Assembly (NCBI GenBank): GCA_950022295.1 | Contig: OX465597.1 | Span: forward strand, 376,061,016-376,125,015 | DNA: 64,000 nt | DNA from: Bromus sterilis | Lineage: Eukaryota > Streptophyta > Magnoliopsida > Poales > Poaceae | Direction: 5' to 3' | Shown: one piece after another, positions 33,240 to 42,489 of the stretch | How positions within the stretch are numbered: position 1 is the first letter of the stretch | Layout: the number at the start of each line of letters is the position of its first letter | Made by a program: the position numbers and the translations under genes | The notes under the pieces: model-generated | Seen by the model: only the letters and a program-made list of their open reading frames with translations | Databases searched by the model: none | Told to the model about the DNA's origin: nothing

Positions 33240-33560
33240 AGCGGGCTCACCGGAGTAGGGGGCCAGAGGAGGAGGCCGGGAGGTGGGCGGCTGCGCAACG
33301 ACGAGTGGCGGAGGAGGGCAGCATCGTCGGGATCCGGCGAGATGCGGCCGCAGGCAGCGGAGGGCGGGGCGGAGGAGGGTGGGGGCGGGTGCGGGATCCC
33401 GCGGGCGGCGGAGGGCGGGGAGGTGGAGGACGGGGAGGGATCCGGCGGGGGCGGGACGGAGAGGCGGCGGCGATGTTTAGGGCTCGGCGGCGGCGTGGGG
33501 GAGAGGGCACGGTTGCGAGGAGGAGTGGGAGTGGGAGAGGGGCATGATGACTGGTTAACG
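33240..33560. other. GC-rich block near T1 right end
   Basis: G-rich low-complexity sequence (GGCGG/GGGGAGG words). ORFs on both strands are composition-driven and Pro- or Gly-rich; I see no domain. It may be promoter or first-exon sequence of the transposase gene, whose direction starts from this end. Confidence 0.4.
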
Positions 33561-33569
33561 GTGATCGGC

Positions 33570-33861
33570 GGTATACCGTCTGCTGGCAGACGGCAAAGCG
33601 TCGTTGCCGTCTGCTGGCAGACGGCATACCACCTGACTGTTAACCCTCTCTCATCGATGATGCTAGGCGGGCCCACATTTAGCTTTTCCGTCAGCCTACG
33701 GACGACAAACGAACCTTTGCCGTCCGCAGGACTACGGACAGACGGCGAATCATGACTTTGCCATGAGTGAATGGTTTGCCGTCTGTATAAGAGCCGACAG
33801 ACGGCAAGCAACCACTTTGCCGTCCACCCCGATGAAAAACAGACGGCAAAGAGGTTCCCAC
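33570..33861. repeat. T1 right subterminal repeat region
   Basis: Repeated GCCGTCTGC, CAGACGGCAAAG and related words in both orientations, mirroring the left side. Confidence 0.8.
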
Positions 33862-33888
33862 ATGGCAAACTGGTGAATTCCAGTAGTG
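33862..33888 (-). repeat. T1 terminal inverted repeat, right
   Basis: Ends GGTGAATTCCAGTAGTG; reverse complement of the left terminus with about three mismatches. Confidence 0.9.
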
Positions 33889-33891
33889 CTT
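33889..33891. repeat. Target site duplication of T1, right copy
   Basis: CTT, followed by CCTCAAAAC, exactly as in the empty site in R5. Confidence 0.9.
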
Positions 33892-35062
33892 CCTCAAAAC
33901 ACCCACCATACCTACCTATCAAGGCACTTCCATAGCCTTTCTGAGATATATTGCCATGCAACTTCCACCTCTTCATGACTTGATCTTCATGTCATACATG
34001 TTCCTGCTACACTGGCATCGACATACATTTCATACATCATGATAGCTACATCTTCTTTATGATTTGAGTACCTTGTAAAGTGTGAAAGATCTTCTTTACC
34101 CTCTTGTAAATTAGAGTGTTTCCCTTAAGTGAGGAAAAGATCCCAAAGTGGAGAAAATAAAAGATCCCAAAGAGGAAAAATGAGAGTTAAATAGAAAGAG
34201 CCATTGAGGCCACCAAAAAATAGAAAAAAATAGAAAAAGGAGAAAAAAGGAAATAAAAAGAGAGAAAGGGGAAACACTACTATCCTTTTGAAAGATCCAC
34301 ACTAGTACTCCCTCTTGTCCTTGTACTCCATAGAGATGATCATCATATAGCTATGTGGGGACCTTCACACTATAGAACTTGGCTTGCATATTCCAAGGTT
34401 GAGCCTCCTCTAAAGAGCTCTAGGTCTTCATGAGCGAGCAAGTTAGATGCACCCCCACTAGTTCCATTGGAGAGCTTTTCAGCTCATATGTGCATCCGTT
34501 GCATGGCAATCCCTACTCCTCACATCATATCTATCATTTGGCCTTCTCGCCTATGATTGTCCTCATTGATGTGAGCCTTTCTCATCCTTTTTTGTCTTCC
34601 TCCTCCACCATATTCTCTCTTTGCCATCCTAAGTGTCAACTTTCGTGCTTACGCTCATCCATTGCATGAGTGCTCAAAAGATCTAAAAGGAGTGGATCAA
34701 ACTGACTTGTACCTGGCTAGTGGTCTGGGGACGAGTCAAGATAAGATTCCAAAGAAGACCAAGTGTGAAACTTTAGTAGATTGAGTTCTCAACTAAAAAT
34801 AATTTTTTTCTCGTATTCCCTATCCATCTTCTTGCACGCAAACACCATTTGGAGACATTCGAGTCACAGACAGCGAGAGATCTTGCACCTAATGTTCTTT
34901 CGTTGCTTGTTTCAATGCTAATATAAACTCTTGCATGTTATGACTTGAATTGAATTACATACCTTGATTGTTTTACTTTTCAAATTTCTTATATGGTTGC
35001 TAGCATGTCACCACAGAAATTATGCCTGTTATCATTTACCTACTCGAGGACGAGCAGGAATT
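33892..35062 (+). other. R4 3' non-coding region, part 2
   Basis: Continues colinear with R5 18,424-19,685 (for example CACCATACCTACCTATCAAGG and the CTTTACAAGG/CTTGTAAAGTGTGAAAGATC area). No credible ORF. Confidence 0.8.
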
Positions 35063-35076
35063 AAGCTTGGGGATGT
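35063..35076 (+). other. R4 polypurine tract
   Basis: AAGCTTGGGGATGT, identical to the R5 tract, directly before the 3' LTR. Confidence 0.8.
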
Positions 35077-35156
35077 TGATACGTCTATTACGTATCGATA
35101 ATTTCTGCTTGCTCCATGCATGTTTTGTGTCATATTGCTATGATCTAGATACACTT
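35077..35156 (+). repeat. R4 3' LTR, first 80 bp
   Basis: TGATACGTCTATTACGTATC through ACACTT matches the start of the R5 LTR, then is replaced by R6. The rest of this LTR is not in the window. Confidence 0.8.
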
Positions 35157-36343
35157 TGTGACGCCCCCAAAATCAAACCGTGTACAGTAATCATACACGC
35201 AAGGTACACGATCGAGATTAGGGACTCACGGTGAGATATCACAACACAACTCTACAAATAAAATAATACAATCTGTTTTAATACAAGCCAGGGGCCACGA
35301 GGGCTCAAATACAACAGCTCGAGAGCTCAAAGTTAGCGGAAGCAATAGTATCTGAGTACAGACACAAGAATACAAGGCTGCCTTAAGAAGGCTAGCACAA
35401 ATAACAACAGATCAAAAAGGCGAGGCCTCCTGCCTGGGAACCTCCAAACTACTCCTGATCAAAGGGGAACTCGACGTCGTAGAGCATCGGGGATCTTCAC
35501 GTTGCGGTGGTCGACATCGGTGCTCCTGGACTCCAAGGCTCCAACGTCGACTGCAACGGCCGATCAGGAAAAACAAAAAGGGGGAAATAAAGCAAGGGTG
35601 AGTATCTAGCATACCCGCGAGTCTTACGTCCGCTACTAAGCATTTATGCATTTGTATCAAATGGAAAGGGGAGGCTGTATATAGTGGACTGCAAGGTAGA
35701 AATCAGAATAAGGATAAGAAACTAGGCCTATGAAGACTAGCATCTTCTGACGAGTGTTGCAGCACAAGATGAGAACAGCCAACAGTTCATATAAAGCATA
35801 AAGTAACAATGAAGCAGAAGTTGATGCAGCATAGTATAATAGTAAGTTGTAATAATTATTAATAATAATGCCTCCGAGTTCCCCTCCTCGACTTCCCTAC
35901 GAGGAAGAAAACCCGGAACCATACAGTTTAATAGTAGTAGTTTGTAGTGTTAAAGATCCAGCTTCAGCATAAAGCGTCCTGTTACCATGGACACGGCTAT
36001 TCGAATAGATTAAACACCCTGCAGGGGTGCGCTACTGTTCAGCCTGCACGCTCGGATCTCCAGGGTGGCGGGAACCTTGTTAGGGAACGCTCCACCAAAG
36101 CTATCCGACACGGCGCAACCCATCCTAGGCTCAGCAGAGAGGCCATCCGCCGGACTATATCCTATGCGCTCAGGGGTCTAGGTCCCTCACCCTACCTCGC
36201 TCCTGAACGGTACGCGACTGGCCGGTGAAGCAAAAGAAAATCCAAATACACCTGCTGCAGCAAATAAGACAAGACCGCTTCTCAGCAATCAGCCCGTGGT
36301 ACTGCTGACGTCTGAAGAGCTTTCAGACAAACTATGACGCAGG

Positions 36344-36348
36344 GGAGC
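36344..36348. repeat. Target site duplication of R7, left copy
   Basis: GGAGC, identical to 45,747-45,751. Confidence 0.9.
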
Positions 36349-36609
36349 TGATACGTCTCAAACGTATCTACTTTTCCAAAAACTTTTGCTATTGTTTTAG
36401 CTTCATTCTTGCATGATTTGAACGAAACTAACCCGGACTGACGCTGTTTTCAGCAGAGCTACCAGTGTTGTTTTATTTTGTGCAGGTTTCTGGATATTTA
36501 GGTAGGATGGAAAAATCCCAAAAATATATATAAAAAATCAGCATTCCGGAAGCTTCCGCAAGTCCAAAGGGGGGCCACAGGGCAGCCAGGGGGCAGCCAG
36601 GAGGGTGCC

Positions 36610-36637
36610 TGGCGCGGCCAAGCCCCTGGCCGCGCCA
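36610..36637. promoter_or_regulatory. GC-rich hairpin in R7 5' LTR
   Basis: TGGCGCGGCCA and TGGCCGCGCCA pair perfectly over 11 bp with a 6-base spacer. It occupies the same place relative to the TATA-like box as the R5 hairpin. Confidence 0.55.
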
Positions 36638-36880
36638 CCTGACCTCCTGGCTTGGTCCCACGTCCCCCGGTGCCCTACTTTGGCCACATTTATTCTCCCG
36701 ACGCAAAAACCCCAGAACAGAAGTCGCTTTTCCAATCTACGTCGCGGAGCCGCCGCAACCCTCTGTTCTTCTCCGGGAGAGCTAATCTGGAGGCTGCTTT
36801 GGCCTTCGGTGAGGGGAAATCATCGCCATCGTCATCATCATCGCCTCTCCATGACCCCTTCATGACTTCCTCTCTCATGT

Positions 36881-37621
36881 GTGAGTAATTCCCTGCTGTA
36901 GGCAAAGGGGATGGTAGGGATTGGATGAGTTAGATCATGTAATAGTTCAATCAGATTGTTGGGGGCATGTTGCCTATCATCTACTTGGTGTTTATCATCT
37001 CTGTTACAACTTGTTGCTCTTAATGCTTGTCACTTTGGGCCCGAGTGCCATGATTTCAGATCTGATCACCCTTTTGTTTCTTGAGTTTGTGGTGTTCTTG
37101 ATCCTATCTATGAGTTGTATGCACCTATTATAGTCCGGAACCGGCGATCCCAATGGTGACAGCTTGGGACACCAAAGGGGATGGACTATAATTTGAGGAT
37201 TCCGTGTATCCATGAAGTGTTAATGCTTTGTTCCGGTGCTCTTTGACAGGAGTACCTTAATCTCCCTAGGTTCCTTTTGGCCTCGTATGTAGCGGGAGGG
37301 TAGGACAAAAGATGTTGTGCAAATTTCTTATTGCAAGCACGTACAACTACCCTGGGATACACCCCTGCTGTTTGATATTTGCCTAGATGATCCTTTCTTT
37401 TCTGTGAGCCTTGCCCGTGTTAGAATCTATTACATGTTTGTTCTCATCCAAGCAGCGCCCAACCATCCATCTCCCAAGCCTACTGTGTTTTCTTTCCTGC
37501 TGTTTACTAGTTGTTTACTTTTGCTGTTTCACCACCATCATCACCACTATTATCACTACCACTACTACCACCTTATCACAGTTGCTACTAATATCTTTGT
37601 GCAAGCAAGTGTTTATTTCAG
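36881..37621 (+). other. Predicted leader intron within R7 5' LTR
   Basis: The donor is CATGT|GTGAGTAATT and the acceptor GTTTATTTCAG|GTGCGG. The exon start GTGCGG resembles R5's GTCCGCG/GTGCGCG after its acceptor. 741 bp. Confidence 0.45.
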
Positions 37622-37785
37622 GTGCGGTTGAATTGACAACTCCATTGTCAAAGCCTGTACGTAATCTTTGTGTCCCCAAGTGTCGAATCAATAAATTGGG
37701 TTATCTTGCCCGCGAAGACTATCTCGATCCCCTACAGTTGAGGGTTATCAAGTACCGTTTTCAGAAGAAAAAAAGTACTGTTTTC

Positions 37786-37803
37786 TGGCGCCGTTGCCAG
37801 GGA
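37786..37803 (+). other. R7 primer binding site (tRNA-Asp)
   Basis: TGGCGCCGTTGCCAGGGA, one mismatch to the tRNA-Asp 3' end. It lies 35 bp after the LTR, farther than in R5. Confidence 0.85.
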
Positions 37804-37860
37804 CCATAGCTTTATTTACAGGTCTACTTGAAGTATCCTACCTGCTGCACGGTATCCACT

Positions 37861-39753
37861 ATGGGTAAGAAAGGAGACCCCAAGGTTCCGATCTTACCAT
37901 CCCGTACGAGACGAGGTACTGCTCTTAGCACTAGTGCTAAACTTGATTCACCTTTAGTTATGAGTCAGTTTGATTCACCTCAGTTGCATGCTACTTCTGC
38001 TGAGTCTGGCAATATGTCAGATACTTTTGATGATGCTTCTACTACCTTTGAGACTACATGTTCACTTGGTTCTTTTATTGAAGAACAGATTGCTGCTGCT
38101 GCCCGATTCTCGGGTGTTGAAATTCCTGTTACCCAAACACCTATTGGAAAAACTCATAACTTTGCTGGCTTTAAGGAGAAACTCCTTGAGTATGATTATA
38201 TTACGCTTGATGATGATTTTTGCAGGGAGCTTAATGAATGTGCTGATTCCGACCCTGCTACTATAAAGAAGTTGCTAGCAAAGCATTCCCTGAAGAATAA
38301 GTTTACTCCTGATCCTACTTTTGCTACGTCTCCTATATGCATCACTGATCCTGATTATGATTTCTCTGTTGATCTTTCACTTATATCCACAGTTGAAGCT
38401 GATCCCTTTTATGGCAGAGAAAATTATGATGCTATCGAGCACCTGACCAAACTCACTGAGTTGGGTGGCTTGTTTACTACTAATGAAAGGATCCGGAACT
38501 TTTATGTGACCAAGCTTCTTCCTTTTTCTTTGAAAGGAGATGCTAGAGCATGGTATGATGCACTACCATGTGGTTCCATTCAGAGTCCTCAAGATATGGC
38601 TATATCTTTCATTGATAAGTATTTTCCTGCTCATACGCAACATGCTGCTTTGCAAAGAATTTATAACTTTAAACAGTTGCAGGATGAGCATCTCCCTAAA
38701 GCTTGGGGGAGATTTTGCAGTTTGCTGAAGGCTAGACCAGGACATGAGATCCCTAAGAATGAATTACTTGATATATTTTATGCTGGTCTAACCGATGGGT
38801 CTAAATCCTATCTAGATAGTTGTGTTGGTTGTGTTTTCACGCAAAGAACACCGGACGATGCGGAAGAATTGATGGGCAAGATTGCAAAAAACCATGAAGA
38901 TTGGTCCGTTCCTGAACCACCTCCACTACCAAAGAAGAGGGGCATGCTTGTCCTAAGCCCCAAAGATATGCAAGAAGCAAAGAAGTGTATAAAAGAGAAA
39001 GGAATTAAAGCTAAAGACGTGAAGAATCTACCCCCAATTGAGAAGCTATGTGAGCCTACCACTCACTCACCTATGGTAGAGGTACACTCTCTTTTAGATT
39101 TCAATGCAAGTGACATCCCTAAAGGTAAGCCTCCTGACCAATGTTTAGATGAGTTTGATAATTTTATTATGAAACAGAGTTACTTCAATGAGAAGATACA
39201 AGGTCAGTTGCATGATAATACTCTTGCTATCAAAAGTTTGCTTGATGTTCTAGGTAGAACAGTTAATGATGTTAAATGTCTTGTGAAGCATTTTCAAATG
39301 GTTCAAACTCAGCTTGAACAAATTTCTAATGTGCAAAAAGATTTTCTTTCTAATAATGCCAAACAGGACAATTTACAGGCTTATGGTATAAAGACCCGGG
39401 GTGGAACACACACCCAGGACCCTCTCTATCCAGAAGGGGATCCAAAGAGGATCGAGCAAGATTCTCAAGCGCAGGAAGAAGAAATTGTTAGCTTTCCAAA
39501 GAAGAAGAAGAAGAAACACAAGGAAGCTGACAATTCCAATGATCCTATAGAAGAAGAAGAACAAGTTGTTGATCCAAACAGCATATCTACCTCCGATGCG
39601 GAGACTGAAGACGATGCTGAACCTGAAAAAGATGCTGAAAAGAATGGTCCACCCGAGGTTCGTGAAGAAGAAGCACCCGATAAGCGCAAGAAGTATACTA
39701 GAGAAGACTTTCTTGAAAGGATACATGGGAAGGAACGAGAACCATGGGTATAG
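37861..39753 (+). CDS. gag: R7 Gag-like protein
   Basis: 630 aa from ATG 37,861 (MGKKGDPKVPILPSR). An in-frame ATG at 37,828 gives 11 more residues, but MGKKG matches the position of MGSSEN in R4. The Retrotrans_gag core follows the acidic N-terminus: RIRNFYVTKLLPFSLKGDA, RAWYDALPCGSIQS, MAISFIDKYFPAHTQ, QLQDEHLPKAWGRFCSLL, LLDIFYAGLTDGSKSYLDS. The C-terminal 200 residues are charged, with a basic KKKKKKHKEADN run and a Glu-rich stretch. No CCHC knuckle seen. It ends at TAG 39,751-39,753, in frame with the protease region. Cytoplasmic particle protein by family. Confidence 0.88.
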   Translation: MGKKGDPKVPILPSRTRRGTALSTSAKLDSPLVMSQFDSPQLHATSAESGNMSDTFDDASTTFETTCSLGSFIEEQIAAAARFSGVEIPVTQTPIGKTHNFAGFKEKLLEYDYITLDDDFCRELNECADSDPATIKKLLAKHSLKNKFTPDPTFATSPICITDPDYDFSVDLSLISTVEADPFYGRENYDAIEHLTKLTELGGLFTTNERIRNFYVTKLLPFSLKGDARAWYDALPCGSIQSPQDMAISFIDKYFPAHTQHAALQRIYNFKQLQDEHLPKAWGRFCSLLKARPGHEIPKNELLDIFYAGLTDGSKSYLDSCVGCVFTQRTPDDAEELMGKIAKNHEDWSVPEPPPLPKKRGMLVLSPKDMQEAKKCIKEKGIKAKDVKNLPPIEKLCEPTTHSPMVEVHSLLDFNASDIPKGKPPDQCLDEFDNFIMKQSYFNEKIQGQLHDNTLAIKSLLDVLGRTVNDVKCLVKHFQMVQTQLEQISNVQKDFLSNNAKQDNLQAYGIKTRGGTHTQDPLYPEGDPKRIEQDSQAQEEEIVSFPKKKKKKHKEADNSNDPIEEEEQVVDPNSISTSDAETEDDAEPEKDAEKNGPPEVREEEAPDKRKKYTREDFLERIHGKEREPWV

Positions 39754-39759
39754 AAACCC

Positions 39760-40524
39760 ATGCCTTTCCCAAGCAAGTCCGTCAAAACCAAAGAAGAAGA
39801 GCACTACGGCAAGTTTTGTGAGTGGATGAAACCTCTTTTTCTTCAAATCCCTTTGACTGATGCTATTAAGTTACCTCCTTACTCTAAATATATGAAAGAT
39901 ATTGTTACTAATAAAAGAAAAGTCCCTAATGAGGCAATATCTACTATGCTTGCTAACTACTCTTTCAGTGGCAAGATTCCTGAAAAGCTCGGTGACCCAG
40001 GTATACCCACCATTCCTTGCTCCATAAAAAATAATTATGTTAGAACTGCTTTATGTGATCTTGGTGTAGGAGTGAGTGTTATGCCCTTTTCTCTCTACAA
40101 AAGACTTTGTTTAGAGAAATTAATTCCTACAGATATCTCTCTCCAGATGGCCGACAAGTCCACGGCCGTCCCGATCGGTATTTGTGAGGATGTTCCTGTT
40201 GAAGTTGCCAATTGCTTAATACTTACTGATTTTGTTGTGCTTGACATGCCCGAGGATGGGAGCATGTCTATTATCCTTGGTAGACCTTTTCTGAACACCG
40301 CAGGTGCTGTTATTGATTGCAATAAAGGGAAGGTTACCTTCAACGTGAATGACAAAGAACACACGGTGTATTTTCCAAAGAAGATCGACAAAAGGCATGG
40401 CCTTAACTCCATTGAGAATATCGAGACCGTGAAGATTGGAGAATGGGATTGTCCACTACATGTATACCATAAATACAAGACAATTATGGTGGGGACAATG
40501 TCCATTAAAGTGAGAGTGCAATGA
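39760..40524 (+). CDS. R7 retropepsin-like (protease) region
   Basis: 254 codons from ATG 39,760, two codons after the gag TAG and in the same frame. A conserved linker (EEEHYGKFCEWMKPLFLQIPLTDAI, split here: EEEHYGKFCEW and LFLQIPLTDAIKLPPYSKYM) is typical of the region before the Athila protease. The catalytic-type motif reads LCDLGVGVSVMP (Asp about residue 100), followed by GICEDVPVEV, DFVVLDMPED, IILGRPFLNTAGAVID. The residue after DLG is Val where Ala is usual, so activity is doubtful. ORF ends 40,524 with no reverse transcriptase downstream. Confidence 0.82.
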   Translation: MPFPSKSVKTKEEEHYGKFCEWMKPLFLQIPLTDAIKLPPYSKYMKDIVTNKRKVPNEAISTMLANYSFSGKIPEKLGDPGIPTIPCSIKNNYVRTALCDLGVGVSVMPFSLYKRLCLEKLIPTDISLQMADKSTAVPIGICEDVPVEVANCLILTDFVVLDMPEDGSMSIILGRPFLNTAGAVIDCNKGKVTFNVNDKEHTVYFPKKIDKRHGLNSIENIETVKIGEWDCPLHVYHKYKTIMVGTMSIKVRVQ

Positions 40525-41313
40525 TCACTTCATAAGAGGCGAGATTTTCTGCGTTATATACCACAGGTTTGTTGGTAAGACTTGATCAACCTTGCTAACT
40601 AGCATGTTTTATATAGGTAAAAAGTTGAGCTCGTTACGTTTTCACTTCCTTTAGCTTTTATTCTCCTTGCTGTACCTAAGTTCCTTTGTTGAAAGCTTCA
40701 CTTGTTCTAACTTTTGCCTCAAGTTCAGGAAAGTTTTTGCAGCTTTTTGAACTTTGAAAAATTCTCTATAGTGAAGTTGCCCAGAAAATTCCAGAAAAAT
40801 CAAAATCAAAATTTCCAGGTAAAAAGCCATCAGGAGGCACCTGTGGCTGACCAGGGGGTCCATCCATGGCCCAGGAGGCCAGGTGGCGCGGCCCAGCTCC
40901 TGGCCCCTCCACCCACCCTCCTGGGGGCCATAGGCACCCCCTGGTGGCCTCTCTTCCCTCACTCTCTCTCCTTCCTCCCCAAAACTCGTGTTCTTTCTCT
41001 GGTTCGGCTGTTCTTGCTGTTCTTGAGCACGGAACCTCGATCTCCTTCTACAACCACTCATTTGAGCTGAAATTTGGAACAAATACTCTCTGTATGTGAC
41101 TCCCTCACCCCTCCAATTAGTTTTCTAGTTGGTGGCTTCATTAGTGAGTATTTAGTGGTTCTTGGTGCTGTTTATTTGAGCTTAAATGTTTGTGTAGAAA
41201 TTTAATTTTCAAGTTTTGTTGCTAGTTTGAGCCTTGGTAAAGTAAGTAGAATGTTTTTCCCAAACTAGTTTTGCTTAAATCTTCGTTTTTGTGAATTGTT
41301 AAAAATTTCAGAA
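40525..41313 (+). promoter_or_regulatory. LTR-like promoter and leader segment inside R7
   Basis: Non-coding. From about 40,770 it resembles the promoter half of the family's LTRs: ATTCCAGAAAAATC, a GCAGG/CAGGAGG-rich area, GGTGGCGCGGCCCAGCTCC (compare GGCGCGGCCCAGCTCCTGG in the R7 3' LTR), then C-rich leader. A donor-like GTATGT (41,092) and acceptor-like AAATTTCAG (ends 41,311) flank a possible 220-bp intron; the ATG of the next ORF is 3 bp after it. This suggests a separate transcript for that ORF (inference). Confidence 0.5.
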
Positions 41314-42489
41314 ATGGAGAGGCTAGGAAAGTGGCTTGGGAAGAAGAAACCCGAGCGCTCTAGCCTTGTTACGCGTTCCGCAGCTTCACCTTCGACCACG
41401 AGGGCGAGCTATAATGAAGATATCATACCCATAGAGATGTTGGACGCGTCACCCGCGAAATCCATGGAATTTCCATGCGAAGATTTCATGGAGGATGCCG
41501 GCATACAAGAAGATTTCTATGCTCTATGTGTCAATGCAGGTTTGACACGGCTTGTTCCGAGCCATGTACCACAGTATGAGACACTCACCGCTATTTTTTA
41601 TAACAGTTTCAGGTTTTATTCTGACAATGATACTGTGGTGTTTCGACTTTATGAAAGATTGTTGACCATGCCTATGAGTATATTTTGTGAAGCTTTAGGT
41701 TTGCCAGGCTTGGTCGAGAAGAAGAAGAGGAAAAATGTCCAAACTGTTGCACTCAACACCCTCCTCGACTCGTTCTGTAACACTGAAGTGAGGCCATCCA
41801 ACCGTCAGAAGATTTGCAACATTATGTTCCCTCACCTCAGGTATTTCGCCTATTATATTGCTAGAGGAGTGTTGGCTCGAGACAACAAGAGCAGCACTTC
41901 TACGCCTGATACTGCTATCATGGCGAATGACCTCTCAGGGAAGCACGAGTATCATGTGGGTTCGCTTATTGTGAGACGCCTTGCTACTAATAGTAACAAG
42001 GGGGACCTCTTTGGTGGCGTCTATGCCACACTTCTTTTGCAGTTTCTCCAAGGAGAACCGCGCCTAGATGTTGCAATCTTTCCTTTTGTTAGCCTTGACT
42101 TGGCTGCCATGAAGAGGCATTTCTTTGTTACTAAGACCTCTGACCGCTATACACTTGATTATATTTTGCGGTTTAAAGACGGTGTGGCACGCACTGTCCG
42201 TATACCTGCACCACTTGTGTTTGATTTTTCTCACAGGAACGGATTTCGTTATTCAGTGGCCGAGTTTGATGAGATCACGGGGAGATACGAGTTTCACGAC
42301 CTCACGGAGGGGGTCGAGCCCGTTCAGGAGGAGCGCGTGGTATACCCACAAGTTCAAGAGGAGACCGTCACCCCCTGGGGTGAAGGGTCTTCCTCTGGAT
42401 GGGGGGCGGGACCTTCCTCTTCCACGTGGGAGGAACCCAGGGCTTCGGTGTATGCACCGGAGGACGCATACGACCCATGGGCATACTAG
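41314..42489 (+). CDS. R7 Athila ORF1-like protein of unknown function
   Basis: Intact 391-aa ORF from ATG 41,314 (MERLGKWLGKKKPER). Basic Ser/Thr-rich N-terminus, then a globular region beginning DFYALCVNAGLTRLVPSHV and YNSFRFYSDNDTVVFRLYERLLTMPMSIFCEALGLPG (in pieces: FRFYSDNDTVVFRLYE, MSIFCEALGLPG). This resembles the plant 'ATHILA ORF-1' family (PF03078) in layout; a profile search was not possible. The Glu/Gly/Ser/Trp-rich tail ends DPWAY. No signal peptide or clear membrane segment, so I do not call it an envelope protein despite its env-like position. It is the least damaged gene of its kind in the window. Confidence 0.65.
   Translation: MERLGKWLGKKKPERSSLVTRSAASPSTTRASYNEDIIPIEMLDASPAKSMEFPCEDFMEDAGIQEDFYALCVNAGLTRLVPSHVPQYETLTAIFYNSFRFYSDNDTVVFRLYERLLTMPMSIFCEALGLPGLVEKKKRKNVQTVALNTLLDSFCNTEVRPSNRQKICNIMFPHLRYFAYYIARGVLARDNKSSTSTPDTAIMANDLSGKHEYHVGSLIVRRLATNSNKGDLFGGVYATLLLQFLQGEPRLDVAIFPFVSLDLAAMKRHFFVTKTSDRYTLDYILRFKDGVARTVRIPAPLVFDFSHRNGFRYSVAEFDEITGRYEFHDLTEGVEPVQEERVVYPQVQEETVTPWGEGSSSGWGAGPSSSTWEEPRASVYAPEDAYDPWAY

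Larger units (their letters stand above)
25190..33888 (-). mobile_element. T1: CACTA DNA transposon
   Basis: The 8,699-bp element begins CACTACTGGAATTC and ends GAATTCCAGTAGTG, with a 3-bp CTT duplication; the empty site is preserved in R5. Terminal inverted repeats of about 27 bp are followed by dense subterminal repeats of the GCCGTCTGC/CAGACGGCAAAG type. It carries two minus-strand genes: a TnpD-like transposase (about 31,960-28,259) and a TnpA-like gene (28,124-26,287). Both contain stops or frameshifts, so T1 looks immobile by its own proteins. A long hairpin (32,090-32,301) and a pyrimidine-rich minisatellite lie upstream of the transposase. Confidence 0.95.
11901..35156 (+). mobile_element. 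R4: Athila-like retrotransposon, host of R5 and CACTA T1
   Basis: After removing R5 and T1, R4 reads: truncated 5' LTR (11,901-13,114 joined to 21,346-21,369), primer site (21,380), gag-protease pseudogene (21,534-23,464), 3' non-coding DNA (23,465-25,189 joined to 33,892-35,062), polypurine tract (35,063-35,076) and the first 80 bp of the 3' LTR (35,077-35,156). It has the same order as R5. No reverse transcriptase, RNase H or integrase is present or appears to have been deleted relative to R5, so the family is non-autonomous. R4 is the oldest layer of this region, since R5, T1 and R6 all interrupt it. Confidence 0.85.
36349..37750 (+). repeat. R7 5' LTR
   Basis: 1,402 bp. Holds a GC hairpin (36,610-36,637), a TATA-like ATTTATT near 36,689, a likely leader intron (36,881-37,621) and a CACCAT/CACTAC microsatellite-like stretch near 37,530-37,575. 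Confidence 0.93.

Noticed and set aside
33185..33976. 263-codon minus-strand ORF
   Set aside because: It runs across the CACTA end, subterminal repeats and flanking R4 DNA, so it cannot be a single gene.
37525..37580. CACCAT/CACTAC stretch as a coding His-rich repeat
   Set aside because: It is a microsatellite-like tract inside the R7 LTR intron and recurs in the 3' LTR.
41314..42489. Calling the R7 ORF an envelope protein
   Set aside because: Position fits, but no signal peptide, membrane anchor or cleavage site is visible.
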